Shown piece after piece: positions 32,136 through 41,507 of a stretch of DNA of 64,000 bases. How positions within the stretch are numbered: the stretch's first letter is position 1; every line of letters begins with the position of its first letter. A program made the translations under genes and the position numbers. This DNA comes from Flavobacterium sp. KMS (GTDB taxonomy: Bacteria > Bacteroidota > Bacteroidia > Flavobacteriales > Flavobacteriaceae): contig NZ_JSYP01000007.1 in assembly GCF_000813005.1 (NCBI RefSeq), positions 124,001 through 188,000 of the forward strand. Direction: 5' to 3'. The notes under the pieces were generated by a model. It had not been told where the DNA came from and searched no databases. It saw only the letters and a list, made by a program, of their open reading frames with translations.

Positions 32136-33398
32136 ATGTCAATTAAAACAAAACAATATACCATTCACGAAGACTGGACAGTCGTTATTCTAGGATTCTT
32201 AATAATTGGGATATCCTTATTTATTTTTCTTCCGGAAGTTCCTGTATTCAAATGGACAAATGGAACAGATTTATTAAAAGATGTATTTGCTTCAGATAAT
32301 TTACAAATCATCGCATTGCAGTTTTTATACCTTATCACTATAGGTACAATTGGTGCTTTCCTAATCGGAAAATCAGTAAAAAACTTTTTACTCGGTTTTC
32401 CAATAGTTTATATACTAACCGTTATTGCCTTGATTATTGCAGGAAATGCAACGATAAAAGGATTCAATCTCGAAGCCGTAATTTTCAGTCTAATAATAGG
32501 TTTAGTCATTGGTAACTTTTTCAAACTACCCGAATGGTTTCGTACAGCACTTGCTACAGAAGTATTTGTAAAAATCGGATTAGTATTATTAGGCACAAGC
32601 GTAATCTTCTCCGACATTCTTAAAGCAGGCACATTAGGATTAGCTCAAGCTTTGATAGTCGTATTATCCGTTTGGTACTTTGCTTTTTGGTTGTGCAAAA
32701 AACTAAAGGTCGATGATGAACTAACAATGATGATTTCTAGTGCCGTTTCCATTTGTGGCGTTTCTGCTGCTATTGCAACATCAGGTGCTATCAAAGGAGA
32801 TTCTAAAAAACTGTCCTATGTCATTTCGATGGTATTAGTAACGGCAATACCCATGATGATATTTATGCCCATAATTGCCAAGTATTTCAACTTCCCCGAA
32901 GAAGTAACCGGAGCTTGGCTCGGCGGTAGTATCGATACCTCGGGAGCAGTCGTAGCATCAGGTTCACTAGTAGGAGAAACCGCTTTAAAAATTAGCACAA
33001 TTGTAAAATTCTCTCAAAATGTATTATTAGGATTAGCTGCTTTTGCCATATCTGTTTACTGGACATATACCCATAATAAATCAGCCGAAGCAGTCGCATC
33101 AAAGCCGACATTAGGAGTTATTTGGGAACGCTTCCCAAAATTTGTTATCGGTTTTATAGCTGCTTCATTGATCTTTTCGTTCCTGCTTACTCCCGAAGTT
33201 AGAGATCAGGTCAAGGATAGTTTAAAGAATTTACAAGGAATTTGGTTTGCATTAGCATTTACAAGTATAGGTCTGGAAACCAACTTTAAAGATTTGTTTA
33301 GCAACAACAGCAAAAAACCATTATATGCCTTTTTAATCGCGCAGTTATTCAATGTAATCATAACCTTAATAATTGCCTTTTTACTATTTAGTAACTAA
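32136..33398 (+). CDS. YeiH-family (UPF0324) putative sulfate/anion exporter
   Basis: 420 aa polytopic membrane protein with 10-11 hydrophobic segments. It shows YeiH-family marks: FVKIGLVLLGTSVIFSDIL, a SAVSICGVSAAIATSGAIK run (~206-224), GAWLGGSIDTSGAVVASGSLVG (~257-278) and WFALAFTSIGLETNFKDLF near the end. The family is annotated as putative sulfate exporters. Lying between two sulfatase genes, it may move the sulfate or sulfite set free by them, which is inference. A repeat-rich spacer precedes it, so it may have its own promoter. Confidence 0.88.
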   Translation: MSIKTKQYTIHEDWTVVILGFLIIGISLFIFLPEVPVFKWTNGTDLLKDVFASDNLQIIALQFLYLITIGTIGAFLIGKSVKNFLLGFPIVYILTVIALIIAGNATIKGFNLEAVIFSLIIGLVIGNFFKLPEWFRTALATEVFVKIGLVLLGTSVIFSDILKAGTLGLAQALIVVLSVWYFAFWLCKKLKVDDELTMMISSAVSICGVSAAIATSGAIKGDSKKLSYVISMVLVTAIPMMIFMPIIAKYFNFPEEVTGAWLGGSIDTSGAVVASGSLVGETALKISTIVKFSQNVLLGLAAFAISVYWTYTHNKSAEAVASKPTLGVIWERFPKFVIGFIAASLIFSFLLTPEVRDQVKDSLKNLQGIWFALAFTSIGLETNFKDLFSNNSKKPLYAFLIAQLFNVIITLIIAFLLFSN

Positions 33399-33432
33399 AA
33401 TTACAGATTAGAATTAGCTCACAAAATTTAAA

Positions 33433-35082
33433 ATGAAAATGAAAAAAATAATTATCACACTAAACCTTCTACTGACAACAGTCGTTTTAGTTCAGGCACA
33501 AAACAACACTTCAAAACCTAACATCATCCTAATTATGGTTGATGATATGGGATATTCGGATTTAGGAAATTATGGCTCCGAAATAAAAACACCAAACCTA
33601 GATAAACTAGCCACAGAAGGATTACGATTACGAGAATTTTACAACAACTCTATTTGTGCTCCAACCAGAGCATCCCTATTAACAGGACAATATCAGCATA
33701 AAGCAGGCGTAGGTTTTTTTGATGTAAATCTTGGCTTACCAGCCTATCAAGGTTATTTAAATAAAGAATCATTAACCCTAGGCGAAGTTTTCCGCTCTGG
33801 TGGTTACAGTACTTTATTGTCTGGAAAATGGCACGTAGGATCAGAGGATCAGGCACAATGGCCCAACCAAAGAGGATTTGATAAATTTTACGGAATCCTA
33901 AAAGGAGCATCAAACTATTTTGATACCAAACCATTGCCATTCGGAAAAACACCTTATCCAGTAAAACTGATAAAAAACAATGTCGAATTACACCCAAAAG
34001 ACGATTCGTATTATTTTACAGATGAAATCGGGAATAATGCTGTAACATTTCTAGAAGAACAAAATAAAGAAAACAAACCATTCTTTTTGTATTTAGCCTT
34101 TACAGCGCCACACTGGCCATTGCAGGCAAAACCTGTAGATATAGCCAAATACAGAGGTAAATTTGATGAAGGTTGGGATGTATTGAGAGAAAAAAGAATC
34201 CAAAAACTAAAAGAAAACGGAATCCTTCAGGCAGATCAAACCATTGGACCAAGAGATCCCGAAGTACCAGAATGGAATAAATTAACCTACGACGAGAAAC
34301 AATTCTGGAAAGCCAAAATGGAAATTTATGCTGCAATGGTCGATAATATGGATCAAAATGTTGGAAAAGTTTTAGACGAATTAAAAGCATTAAAAAAAGA
34401 TAAAAACACCCTAATAATTTTCATTTCAGACAATGGTGCACAAGGCGGATTCAATAGTTACAATCCGTTAAACAGAGGACTTGTACGAAATACAGGACCA
34501 GTAGGAACATCAGGTTCATTTGATTATCAGGAACAAAACTGGGCGTATTTATCCAATACCCCATTGCAACAATATAAAAACAATATGCACGAAGGAGGTT
34601 TTAGCTCCCCATTTATCGCATGGTATCCATCACAAATAAAAGCTGGACGAATCGATAAAGGAACAGGACACATCATCGACCTTGCCCCTACTTTTTACGA
34701 ATTGGCAGGAATACAATATCCCAAAGAATATAATGGTGTGACGACAAATCCTTTGGTTGGAAGTAGTTTGATACCTGTTTTATTTAATAATGTTTCGCAG
34801 GTAGATCGAGGCACATCATTATTTTGGGAAAGAGCAGGAAACCGAGCCGTGAGAGATGGCAAGTGGAAATTAGTTTCCATATATCCATCCTACGAGTGGG
34901 AACTTTATAACATCGATACCGATAGAGGCGAAACTACCAATGTAGCCCAGCAAAACCCTGGAATCGTAAATCAGTTATCGGCAAAATATTTTGATTGGGC
35001 AGATAAAACCGGAGTAGTCGAATACAGCAAATTCAAACTAAAAACCGAAGTAATGTCCGGTGGATCCCCATTAAAGAAATAG
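33433..35082 (+). CDS. Arylsulfatase (Cys-type, S1 family)
   Basis: 549 aa with signal peptide MKMKKIIITLNLLLTTVVLVQAQ. Key marks are PNIILIMVDDMGYSDLGNYG (metal-binding Asp pair), CAPTRASLLTGQ with the formylglycine precursor at Cys75, SGKWHVGSEDQ, FTAPHWPLQA and IFISDNGAQGG. The C-terminal part has NRAVRDGKWKLVSIYPSYEWELYNID. It is a periplasmic sulfate-ester hydrolase and distinct in sequence from the one at 27904. It follows the YeiH gene by 34 bases and is closed by a strong terminator. Confidence 0.94.
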   Translation: MKMKKIIITLNLLLTTVVLVQAQNNTSKPNIILIMVDDMGYSDLGNYGSEIKTPNLDKLATEGLRLREFYNNSICAPTRASLLTGQYQHKAGVGFFDVNLGLPAYQGYLNKESLTLGEVFRSGGYSTLLSGKWHVGSEDQAQWPNQRGFDKFYGILKGASNYFDTKPLPFGKTPYPVKLIKNNVELHPKDDSYYFTDEIGNNAVTFLEEQNKENKPFFLYLAFTAPHWPLQAKPVDIAKYRGKFDEGWDVLREKRIQKLKENGILQADQTIGPRDPEVPEWNKLTYDEKQFWKAKMEIYAAMVDNMDQNVGKVLDELKALKKDKNTLIIFISDNGAQGGFNSYNPLNRGLVRNTGPVGTSGSFDYQEQNWAYLSNTPLQQYKNNMHEGGFSSPFIAWYPSQIKAGRIDKGTGHIIDLAPTFYELAGIQYPKEYNGVTTNPLVGSSLIPVLFNNVSQVDRGTSLFWERAGNRAVRDGKWKLVSIYPSYEWELYNIDTDRGETTNVAQQNPGIVNQLSAKYFDWADKTGVVEYSKFKLKTEVMSGGSPLKK

Positions 35083-35116
35083 TTGCTTTTTTTGATATTT
35101 TAAGCAATTATAAACG

Positions 35117-35150
35117 AAAAGCGATAGTCCTCAAACTATCGCTTTTTTAT
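35117..35150 (+). terminator. Terminator of the sulfatase operon
   Basis: AAAAGCGATAG and CTATCGCTTTT pair over 11 bp around TCCTCAAA, followed by a T-rich tail. Confidence 0.9.
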
Positions 35151-35159
35151 TTTTCAAGA

Positions 35160-35418
35160 GCTAAATCCTGCTGTACACTATATCTTTTTCTGTCTAAAAA
35201 AGCCAGAAAAAGGATGCCGTTCCCATCAGGGCTAGGCTATGAATATTGTAAATAAATTTTAAACACGAATTACACTAATTTGCACAAATTTTAAAGATTA
35301 AATTAGTTTGTGAAATTAATTTCACAAACTAATTAGTGTCAATTCGTGAAATTCGTGTTTATTTTATACCAATCTCTAGATGGCAAGTTACCATCAAGAT
35401 TAGGCTATAAATTGCTAC
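35160..35418. repeat. Spacer with 34-bp palindrome and dispersed repeats
   Basis: No gene is seen. 35301-35334 is a perfect palindrome with 17-base arms (AATTAGTTTGTGAAATT and its complement). It is nested inside near-inverted AACACGAATT (from about 35269) and AATTCGTGTTT (to about 35361) arms. Upstream, GGATGCCGTTCCCATCAGGG (about 35213-35232) resembles the GC-rich repeat near 59000. Confidence 0.7.
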
Positions 35419-36672
35419 TTATTTTTTAAAATCATTAAGCGCTTTTTCTATAATAGCAAGACATTCCTTAATTTGATCTTCGGTAATAACCAAAGGTGGC
35501 GCCAAACGAATTTTGTTTCCATGAGTAGGTTTAGCTAATAAACCGTAATCTCTAAATCTCAAACAAATTTCCCAAGCAAGATCAGATTCTTCATCGCAGT
35601 TAATTACAATTGCATTTAGTAAACCTTTACCACGAACCAAAGTAATAAGGTCATTTCGCTTAGCAATATCATTTAAACCATTACGTAATATAATCCCTAA
35701 ACGCTCTGCATTCTCAGATAAATTTTCATCCCTTACAACCTCAAGAGCTGCAATTGCAACAGCAGCAGCAACAGGATTTCCTCCAAAAGTTGACCCGTGT
35801 TGACCTGGTTTAATAACGTTCATGATAACATCATTACACAATACAGCCGAAACAGGATATACACCACCAGAAATTGCTTTACCTAAAATTAAAATATCAG
35901 GTTGAACATTTTCATGGTGTACAGCTAATAATTTTCCTGTACGAGCAATTCCCGTTTGAACTTCATCGGCAATAAACAAAACATTATGTTTCTCACAAAG
36001 TGCTTTGGCTTTAGCCAAATAACCTTCAGAAGGAACATAAACCCCAGCTTCACCCTGAATAGGTTCTACAAGAAAACCAGCGATATTTTTAGACGATTCC
36101 AATACTTTTTCCAAAGCATCAAGATTATCATATTCTATTTTTATAAAACCAGCAGTATAAGGACCAAAGTTCTTACGTGCACTCTCATCATTAGAGAACG
36201 AAATAATAGTAGTCGTTCTACCATGAAAGTTATTCTCACAAACAATAATTTGCGCCTCATGCTCAGCAACTCCTTTTACTTCATATGCCCATTTACGACA
36301 TAATTTAATAGCAGTTTCTACAGCTTCAGCACCAGTATTCATTGGTAAAACCTTATCAAAACCAAAAAACTTAGTTACAAATTCTTCATAGTTTCCTAGT
36401 TTATCATTGTAAAAAGCTCTCGAAGTCAATGTTAATGTTTGAGCCTGATCCACCATTGCTTTCACAATTTTAGGATGACAATGCCCTTGATTTACCGCAG
36501 AATATGCCGATAAAAAATCAAAATATTTCTTTCCGTCAACATCCCAAACATAAACCCCCTCACCTTTTTCTAAAACAACTGGTAATGGATGATAATTATG
36601 AGCACCGTATTTATTTTCTTTCTCAATTAATACATTAGATTTTGACGAAAGAATTTGTTGAACCTGTTCCAT
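35419..36672 (-). CDS. rocD: Ornithine aminotransferase
   Basis: 417 aa, class III PLP aminotransferase that converts ornithine and 2-oxoglutarate to glutamate semialdehyde and glutamate. Marks are [96 protein letters not shown] and the PLP lysine in [15 protein letters not shown]. Length and motifs fit RocD closely. It is divergent from an Lrp/AsnC regulator, which probably controls it. Its promoter fits the Bacteroidota consensus. Confidence 0.95.
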   Translation of the reverse strand: MEQVQQILSSKSNVLIEKENKYGAHNYHPLPVVLEKGEGVYVWDVDGKKYFDFLSAYSAVNQGHCHPKIVKAMVDQAQTLTLTSRAFYNDKLGNYEEFVTKFFGFDKVLPMNTGAEAVETAIKLCRKWAYEVKGVAEHEAQIIVCENNFHGRTTTIISFSNDESARKNFGPYTAGFIKIEYDNLDALEKVLESSKNIAGFLVEPIQGEAGVYVPSEGYLAKAKALCEKHNVLFIADEVQTGIARTGKLLAVHHENVQPDILILGKAISGGVYPVSAVLCNDVIMNVIKPGQHGSTFGGNPVAAAVAIAALEVVRDENLSENAERLGIILRNGLNDIAKRNDLITLVRGKGLLNAIVINCDEESDLAWEICLRFRDYGLLAKPTHGNKIRLAPPLVITEDQIKECLAIIEKALNDFKK

Positions 36673-36694
36673 GATCTTTATTTTTAACTTTTTA

Positions 36695-36725
36695 CAAAAC
36701 TAAGACTATTTTTTAATTTTACAAT
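36695..36725 (-). promoter_or_regulatory. rocD promoter
   Basis: On the minus strand TTG, 19 bases, TAGTTTTG match the TTG-N19-TAnnTTTG consensus. The predicted start is about 17 bases before the ATG. Confidence 0.65.
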
Positions 36726-36739
36726 AATTTTTAATACTT

Positions 36740-36803
36740 TTGACTTGATTAAGGATATAAAAAGTCAATTTATATTTATTTAATCAAAAATAAAGTCAAT
36801 TTA
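36740..36803. promoter_or_regulatory. Three Lrp-type half-sites (AAGTCAA) in the rocD/lrp spacer
   Basis: AAAGTCAATTTA occurs at 36761-36772 and again at 36792-36803, 31 bases apart (three helical turns). An inverted TTGACTT lies at 36740-36746. The spacing and place suit cooperative Lrp-family binding. Confidence 0.5.
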
Positions 36804-36819
36804 ATTTAAAACAAATTTC

Positions 36820-37272
36820 ATGGATTCATTAGACGAATTTGACATCAACATCATCAAACAATTAGAAAAAGACGGTCGAATGGCATATTCTGCTATTGCA
36901 ACCAACTTAAAAATTTCTAATACAATGGTGCATCAGCGCATCAATCGTTTAATAGAACAAGGTGTATTATCTGGAATAAAGCCAGTTGTTAACGAAAAGA
37001 AAATTGGATACGATTGGGCATCATTTACAGGAATAACTCTTAATAAAGATTCAGATTCTGACAGGATAATCGAGGCATTAAAAAAAATTCCCGAAATCAC
37101 CGAATGTTATTATGTTACGGGATCCTTTACCCTTTACATAAAAATTATAGCCAAGAATCACGAACACATGAGAAAAATACTCTACGAAAAAATCGATAGC
37201 ATTCCAGGAATCGCCAAAACAGATTCTATTATAGAATTAGGATGCGCTTTTAAAAGAAATGCAAGTCTATAA
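36820..37272 (+). CDS. Lrp/AsnC-family transcriptional regulator
   Basis: 150 aa. The N-terminal HTH (LDEFDINIIKQLEKDGRMAY, TNLKISNTMVHQRINRLIEQGVLSG) is followed by the AsnC ligand-binding domain (FTGITLNKDSDSDRIIEAL, IPEITECYYVTGSFTLYIKI, IDSIPGIAKTDSIIELG). It binds amino acids and forms multimers on DNA. It is divergent from rocD with shared half-sites in between, so control of rocD and of itself is likely. A hydrolase gene follows after 43 bases. Confidence 0.93.
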   Translation: MDSLDEFDINIIKQLEKDGRMAYSAIATNLKISNTMVHQRINRLIEQGVLSGIKPVVNEKKIGYDWASFTGITLNKDSDSDRIIEALKKIPEITECYYVTGSFTLYIKIIAKNHEHMRKILYEKIDSIPGIAKTDSIIELGCAFKRNASL

Positions 37273-37315
37273 AAAATAGACTAATTTCGAAAGAAACTTA
37301 AACTGGCTAAATCAT

Positions 37316-39517
37316 ATGGTTTATTCTAAAAAAAACATACTATTTATATTCTTTTTTTTCCTTTTGAGCTTAACCCTTTTTTCGCAAAAAACAAGAAAAA
37401 GAGAGGTTAAAAAACTTCAGGAAAAAGCACAAAAAGTAACCATCATACGTGACAATTGGGGTATCCCTCACATTTATGGAAAAACAGATGCCGATGCTGT
37501 TTTTGGCTTAATGTATGCCCAATGTGAAGACGATTTTAAACGTATTGAAATGAATTACATAGAAAAACTAGGACGCCTTTCAGAAATAAAAGGAGAATCA
37601 GTTTTATATAATGATTTAGAAATTAAACTTTTAATAGATGCTAATGAGGCCAAAGCCGATTATAAAAAAGCGGCTCCATGGTTAAAAAAATTATTGAATA
37701 GTTATGCTGACGGAATTAACTACTATCTATACAAACATCCCGAAGTAAAACCTCTTTTATTAACCCATTTTGAACCTTGGTTTCCTTTGCTTTGGACTGA
37801 TGGAAGTATTGGTGCCATAAGCACAGCCGATCTTTCTACAGGAGAATTAAAAGCATTTTACTCCGGAAACAATGACAAAGTAGCGTATGTAGAACGAGAG
37901 AAAAATGTGCAAACTGGCTCAAACGGATTTGCTTTTGCCCCCTCTAAAACCGCATCAGGAAATTCAATTCTTTATATAAACCCACATACTACTTTTTATT
38001 TCAGACCCGAAGTACAAGTTACAAGCGAAGAAGGTCTTAATGTTTATGGAGCAGTAACTTGGGGACAATTTTTCGTTTATCAGGGATTTAATGAAAACTG
38101 TGGTTGGATGCATACTTCTTCAAATGTAGATGTTGCCGACATGTATGCCGAAAAAATAGTCGAAAAAAACGGAAACCTATTTTATGAATATGACCAAGAA
38201 TTGATTCCTGTAATTGAGAAGAAAATCACAATTAGCTATTTGGAAAACGGAAAATTAATTCCAAAAAAGTTCAAAACCTATTTTACAAACAATGGTCCCA
38301 TAATGGCTAAACGAAATGGGAAATGGATTAGCCTTAAATCTAACAATCGCTCCATGAATAGTTTGGTTCAAAGCTGGATTAGAACAAAATCAAAAGGATT
38401 TGAAGATTATAAAAAGGCCATGGATTTAAAAGCAAATACATCCAACAATACCGTATATGCCGATAACAAAGGAAACATTGGGTACTGGCATGGGAACTTT
38501 ATACCTATTAGAGATAAAAAACTAAATTGGTCAAAAGTTATAGACGGCACAACATCGGCCACACAATGGAAAGGATTACACGACGTATCCGAAACAGTTC
38601 ATTTATATAATCCCGCAAATGGATGGTTACAAAATTGTAATTCTACACCTTACACTGTAGCTGGAGATAATAGCCCTAAAAGAGAAAACTATCCTGCATA
38701 TATGGCACCCGACGGAGAAAATTTTAGAGGTATAAATGCCGTTCGCATTTTTAGTAAAGGCGAAAAATATACACTGGACAAAGTAATCGCCGATGGCTAT
38801 GATAGTAAACTCTCCATTTTCGAAATATTAATTCCAGCCTTACTTACTACTTTTGAAAAAGACATAAGCCTAACTGATTTAGAATTTAGTGATTTATCCG
38901 AACCTATTGCTGTTTTAAAAAACTGGGATTATTATGCCCGAGAAAATTCTGTTGCAACTACACTAGCAGTCGAATGGGCATACAAATTAGACCCAATTAT
39001 ACAAAAAGCATACATTAATGAAGGAGAAGCCGATCAGGTAGAAAACACTAAAAACTTTGCAAAAAATGCAACCGACAGTCAATTAATTCCACAACTACAA
39101 GCTACAATAAAAGAATTAAAAGATAAATGGGGAACATGGCAGGTTCCTTGGGGAGATATAAACCGTTTTCAGAGATTATCAGGAGATCTAAATCTAACTT
39201 ATAATGATTCACAGGCAAGTTTACCTATAGGATATGGCCCAGGATCCTGGGGCAGCTTACCCTCATTTAAAAGTAGTTTCCAGAAAAATACTAAAAAGCG
39301 TTACGGATATAATGGCAATAGTTTTGTTTGTGCCGTAGAATTTGGTACTAAAGTAAAAGCAAAATCTTTACTTGCAGGCGGAAACAGCGGAGATGTTAAA
39401 TCAAAACATTTTTACGATCAAGCCGAAATATACCAAAAAGGGCAATTTAAAGATGTTTTGTTTTATAAAGAAGATGTCGAAAAAAATGCCGAACGTACCT
39501 ATCATCCAGGTCAATAA
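37316..39517 (+). CDS. Penicillin-acylase family (Ntn) secreted hydrolase
   Basis: 733 aa with a hydrophobic signal (~7-23). The family signs are IIRDNWGIPHIYGKTDADAVFGLMYAQ near residue 43 (alpha chain) and the autoprocessing site TGSNGFAFAP with Ser202 as the new N-terminal nucleophile of the beta chain. ILYINPHTTF and GWMHTSSNVDVADMYAE follow, and late GDNSP and YGPGSWGSLPSF segments complete the fold. Members cleave amides such as beta-lactam side chains or acyl-homoserine lactones. The substrate here is not known. The neighbours do not point to one. Confidence 0.92.
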   Translation: MVYSKKNILFIFFFFLLSLTLFSQKTRKREVKKLQEKAQKVTIIRDNWGIPHIYGKTDADAVFGLMYAQCEDDFKRIEMNYIEKLGRLSEIKGESVLYNDLEIKLLIDANEAKADYKKAAPWLKKLLNSYADGINYYLYKHPEVKPLLLTHFEPWFPLLWTDGSIGAISTADLSTGELKAFYSGNNDKVAYVEREKNVQTGSNGFAFAPSKTASGNSILYINPHTTFYFRPEVQVTSEEGLNVYGAVTWGQFFVYQGFNENCGWMHTSSNVDVADMYAEKIVEKNGNLFYEYDQELIPVIEKKITISYLENGKLIPKKFKTYFTNNGPIMAKRNGKWISLKSNNRSMNSLVQSWIRTKSKGFEDYKKAMDLKANTSNNTVYADNKGNIGYWHGNFIPIRDKKLNWSKVIDGTTSATQWKGLHDVSETVHLYNPANGWLQNCNSTPYTVAGDNSPKRENYPAYMAPDGENFRGINAVRIFSKGEKYTLDKVIADGYDSKLSIFEILIPALLTTFEKDISLTDLEFSDLSEPIAVLKNWDYYARENSVATTLAVEWAYKLDPIIQKAYINEGEADQVENTKNFAKNATDSQLIPQLQATIKELKDKWGTWQVPWGDINRFQRLSGDLNLTYNDSQASLPIGYGPGSWGSLPSFKSSFQKNTKKRYGYNGNSFVCAVEFGTKVKAKSLLAGGNSGDVKSKHFYDQAEIYQKGQFKDVLFYKEDVEKNAERTYHPGQ

Positions 39518-39546
39518 TTTACAGAATCTACGACAATCAATATAAA

Positions 39547-39578
39547 CCTCAGAAGAAAAATCTTTTGAGGTTTTTTTC
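39547..39578 (+). terminator. Terminator after acylase gene
   Basis: CCTCAGAAG and CTTTTGAGG pair around AAAAAT, followed by TTTTTTTC. Confidence 0.85.
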
Positions 39579-39619
39579 TATTATTATATTTCTGATATTT
39601 GTCTTAAAAACATATTATT

Positions 39620-40393
39620 ATGAAAACCATATATCTATTTATTTTAGGAATTTCACTAAATACCACAATTATGTTTGCACAATTAAAGCCCATAAAATAT
39701 ACCGATGGCAGTCAGACTCTTAACGGCTTAGCCATTCAGCCAACTACAAAAAGCAATAATAAACCAGGTATACTAATGATTCCTGCTTGGCTAGGAATCG
39801 ATAATGCTTCAAAAGCAATTGCCGAAGATTTGGCTAAACTGGGTTATCATGTCTTTATTGCCGATATATATGGAGAAGGTAATTACCCAAAAAATACTAC
39901 TGAGGCTAACAAAATTGCTACCCATTACAAAACCAACTATACCGAATTCCAGAAAAGAATTAATCTTGCCTTGCAACAATTGGTAAAATCTGGAGCTAAT
40001 GCCGACAATATCGTTGCAATAGGATATTGTTTTGGAGGAACAGGCGTTCTGGAAGCTGCAAGAGGGCATCTTAATTTAAAAGGTGTTGTTTCATTTCACG
40101 GAAGTTTAGCCAGAGATGCAGCCAGAACCAACGAAGCTATTACAACCAAAGTTTTAGTTTGCCATGGTGCAGATGATCCATATGAATCTGCAGAAGAAAT
40201 TACCGCTTTTCAACAAGAAATGCGTGACACCAAAGCCGATTGGCAAATGATTTATTATGCCAACGCGGTACACTCATTCACCAATCCCGAAGCAGGAAAC
40301 GATAATTCTAAAGGAGCTGCATACAATGAAAAAGCTGCCAAACGTTCATTTGAACACTTAAAACTTTTCTTAAACGAAGTGTTAAAAAAATAA
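39620..40393 (+). CDS. Dienelactone hydrolase family protein
   Basis: 257 aa alpha/beta hydrolase with a signal peptide (MKTIYLFILGISLNTTIMFA). The nucleophile is Cys137 in GYCFGGTG. The acid is in CHGADDPYESAEE and the His in NAVHSFTNPEAGND, giving the Cys-Asp-His triad of dienelactone hydrolases. It is exported, unlike the classical cytoplasmic enzyme, so its substrate is probably different. It has its own terminator upstream and stands before a DUF3667 gene (42 bases). Confidence 0.92.
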   Translation: MKTIYLFILGISLNTTIMFAQLKPIKYTDGSQTLNGLAIQPTTKSNNKPGILMIPAWLGIDNASKAIAEDLAKLGYHVFIADIYGEGNYPKNTTEANKIATHYKTNYTEFQKRINLALQQLVKSGANADNIVAIGYCFGGTGVLEAARGHLNLKGVVSFHGSLARDAARTNEAITTKVLVCHGADDPYESAEEITAFQQEMRDTKADWQMIYYANAVHSFTNPEAGNDNSKGAAYNEKAAKRSFEHLKLFLNEVLKK

Positions 40394-40435
40394 ATACAAT
40401 AATCTCAAACCAAAAAATACCAAACCAAATAATTT

Positions 40436-41500
40436 ATGTCAAAAAGTCCATTAAGAAAAGACAAAACCTGCTTAAATTGCAGACACGTTGTCGAACAACA
40501 TTACTGTCCAAATTGTGGACAAGAAAACACTGATACCAGAAAAACATTTCATCATTTATTCATTCACTTTTTTGAAGATTTAACGCATTATGAAAATGCT
40601 TTTTGGCGTACGATTAAAAACCTTTTATTTAAACCATCAGCTTTAACTAAAGAGTATCTTTCTGGAAAACGATTATCTTATTTGGCACCAGTTCGTCTTT
40701 ATATTTTTATCAGTTTTGTAACTTTTCTTTTAATCGCCATGTTTCCTCTTCATGTAAATGACGACACAAGCGAAGCTATTAATCCAGAAAACGTTCAAAA
40801 GCAAACTACAACCATTACCAAGTCATTAAAAGAAAATAAAGATGTAAAAGCACTACTAAACTCTGAATCAATATCGAAAGAAGATAAAAAAGCGATTGAA
40901 GAAGTTTTAAGTAATCCCAAAGCAAGCAAAGAAAGCCTAATTCAATTTGGATATACATCTGTTAATCAACTAGACTCCATTCAAAAATATGGTCCAGAAT
41001 CTAAAAAACTTTCCGACTTTAGTTATTGGCTGAACAGAAAAGTCCAACTTATAAAAGATAAAAATAATGGCCGAGAAGTACTCGATAAATTCGTAGAGTC
41101 ATTTATACACAATTTACCTAAAGTTTTATTTATCATCATGCCATTTTTCGCTTTCTTTTTATGGATTTTTCATAATAAAAAGCGTTGGTATTATTTTGAC
41201 CACGGGATATTTACCCTACATTATTTTTCATTCTTATTGCTAATATTCTTAATTCTATTTACAATAGGAAAAATAGGAGATGCAATAAACTATCCATTTC
41301 TTTCTACTATAATTAATTGGTTCACGGCTGCCGGAGTACTGTGGATGTTTTATTATTTTTTCCCTGCTCACCATAGATTTTACGGAGAGTCAAGAATTGT
41401 ATCATTTATTAAAAGTATGGTATTATTTTTCATAAATTCAATTTTTATACTATTTTTACTAGTTGCATTCGCTTTTTACACATTTATCAATTTACATTAA
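40436..41500 (+). CDS. DUF3667 zinc-ribbon membrane protein
   Basis: 354 aa. The N-terminal zinc ribbon is CLNCRHVVEQHYCPNCGQ (four Cys). The conserved block TFHHLFIHFFEDLTHYENAFWRTIKNLLFKP and LTKEYLSGKRLSYLAPVRLYIFISFVTFLL define DUF3667. Four to five membrane helices lie at ~95-112, 220-240, 248-275, 285-300 and 320-345, separated by a charged ~100-residue soluble part. Function is unknown. It is followed after 7 bases by an M28 peptidase gene, suggesting co-transcription. Confidence 0.88.
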   Translation: MSKSPLRKDKTCLNCRHVVEQHYCPNCGQENTDTRKTFHHLFIHFFEDLTHYENAFWRTIKNLLFKPSALTKEYLSGKRLSYLAPVRLYIFISFVTFLLIAMFPLHVNDDTSEAINPENVQKQTTTITKSLKENKDVKALLNSESISKEDKKAIEEVLSNPKASKESLIQFGYTSVNQLDSIQKYGPESKKLSDFSYWLNRKVQLIKDKNNGREVLDKFVESFIHNLPKVLFIIMPFFAFFLWIFHNKKRWYYFDHGIFTLHYFSFLLLIFLILFTIGKIGDAINYPFLSTIINWFTAAGVLWMFYYFFPAHHRFYGESRIVSFIKSMVLFFINSIFILFLLVAFAFYTFINLH

Positions 41501-41507
41501 ATAAACA

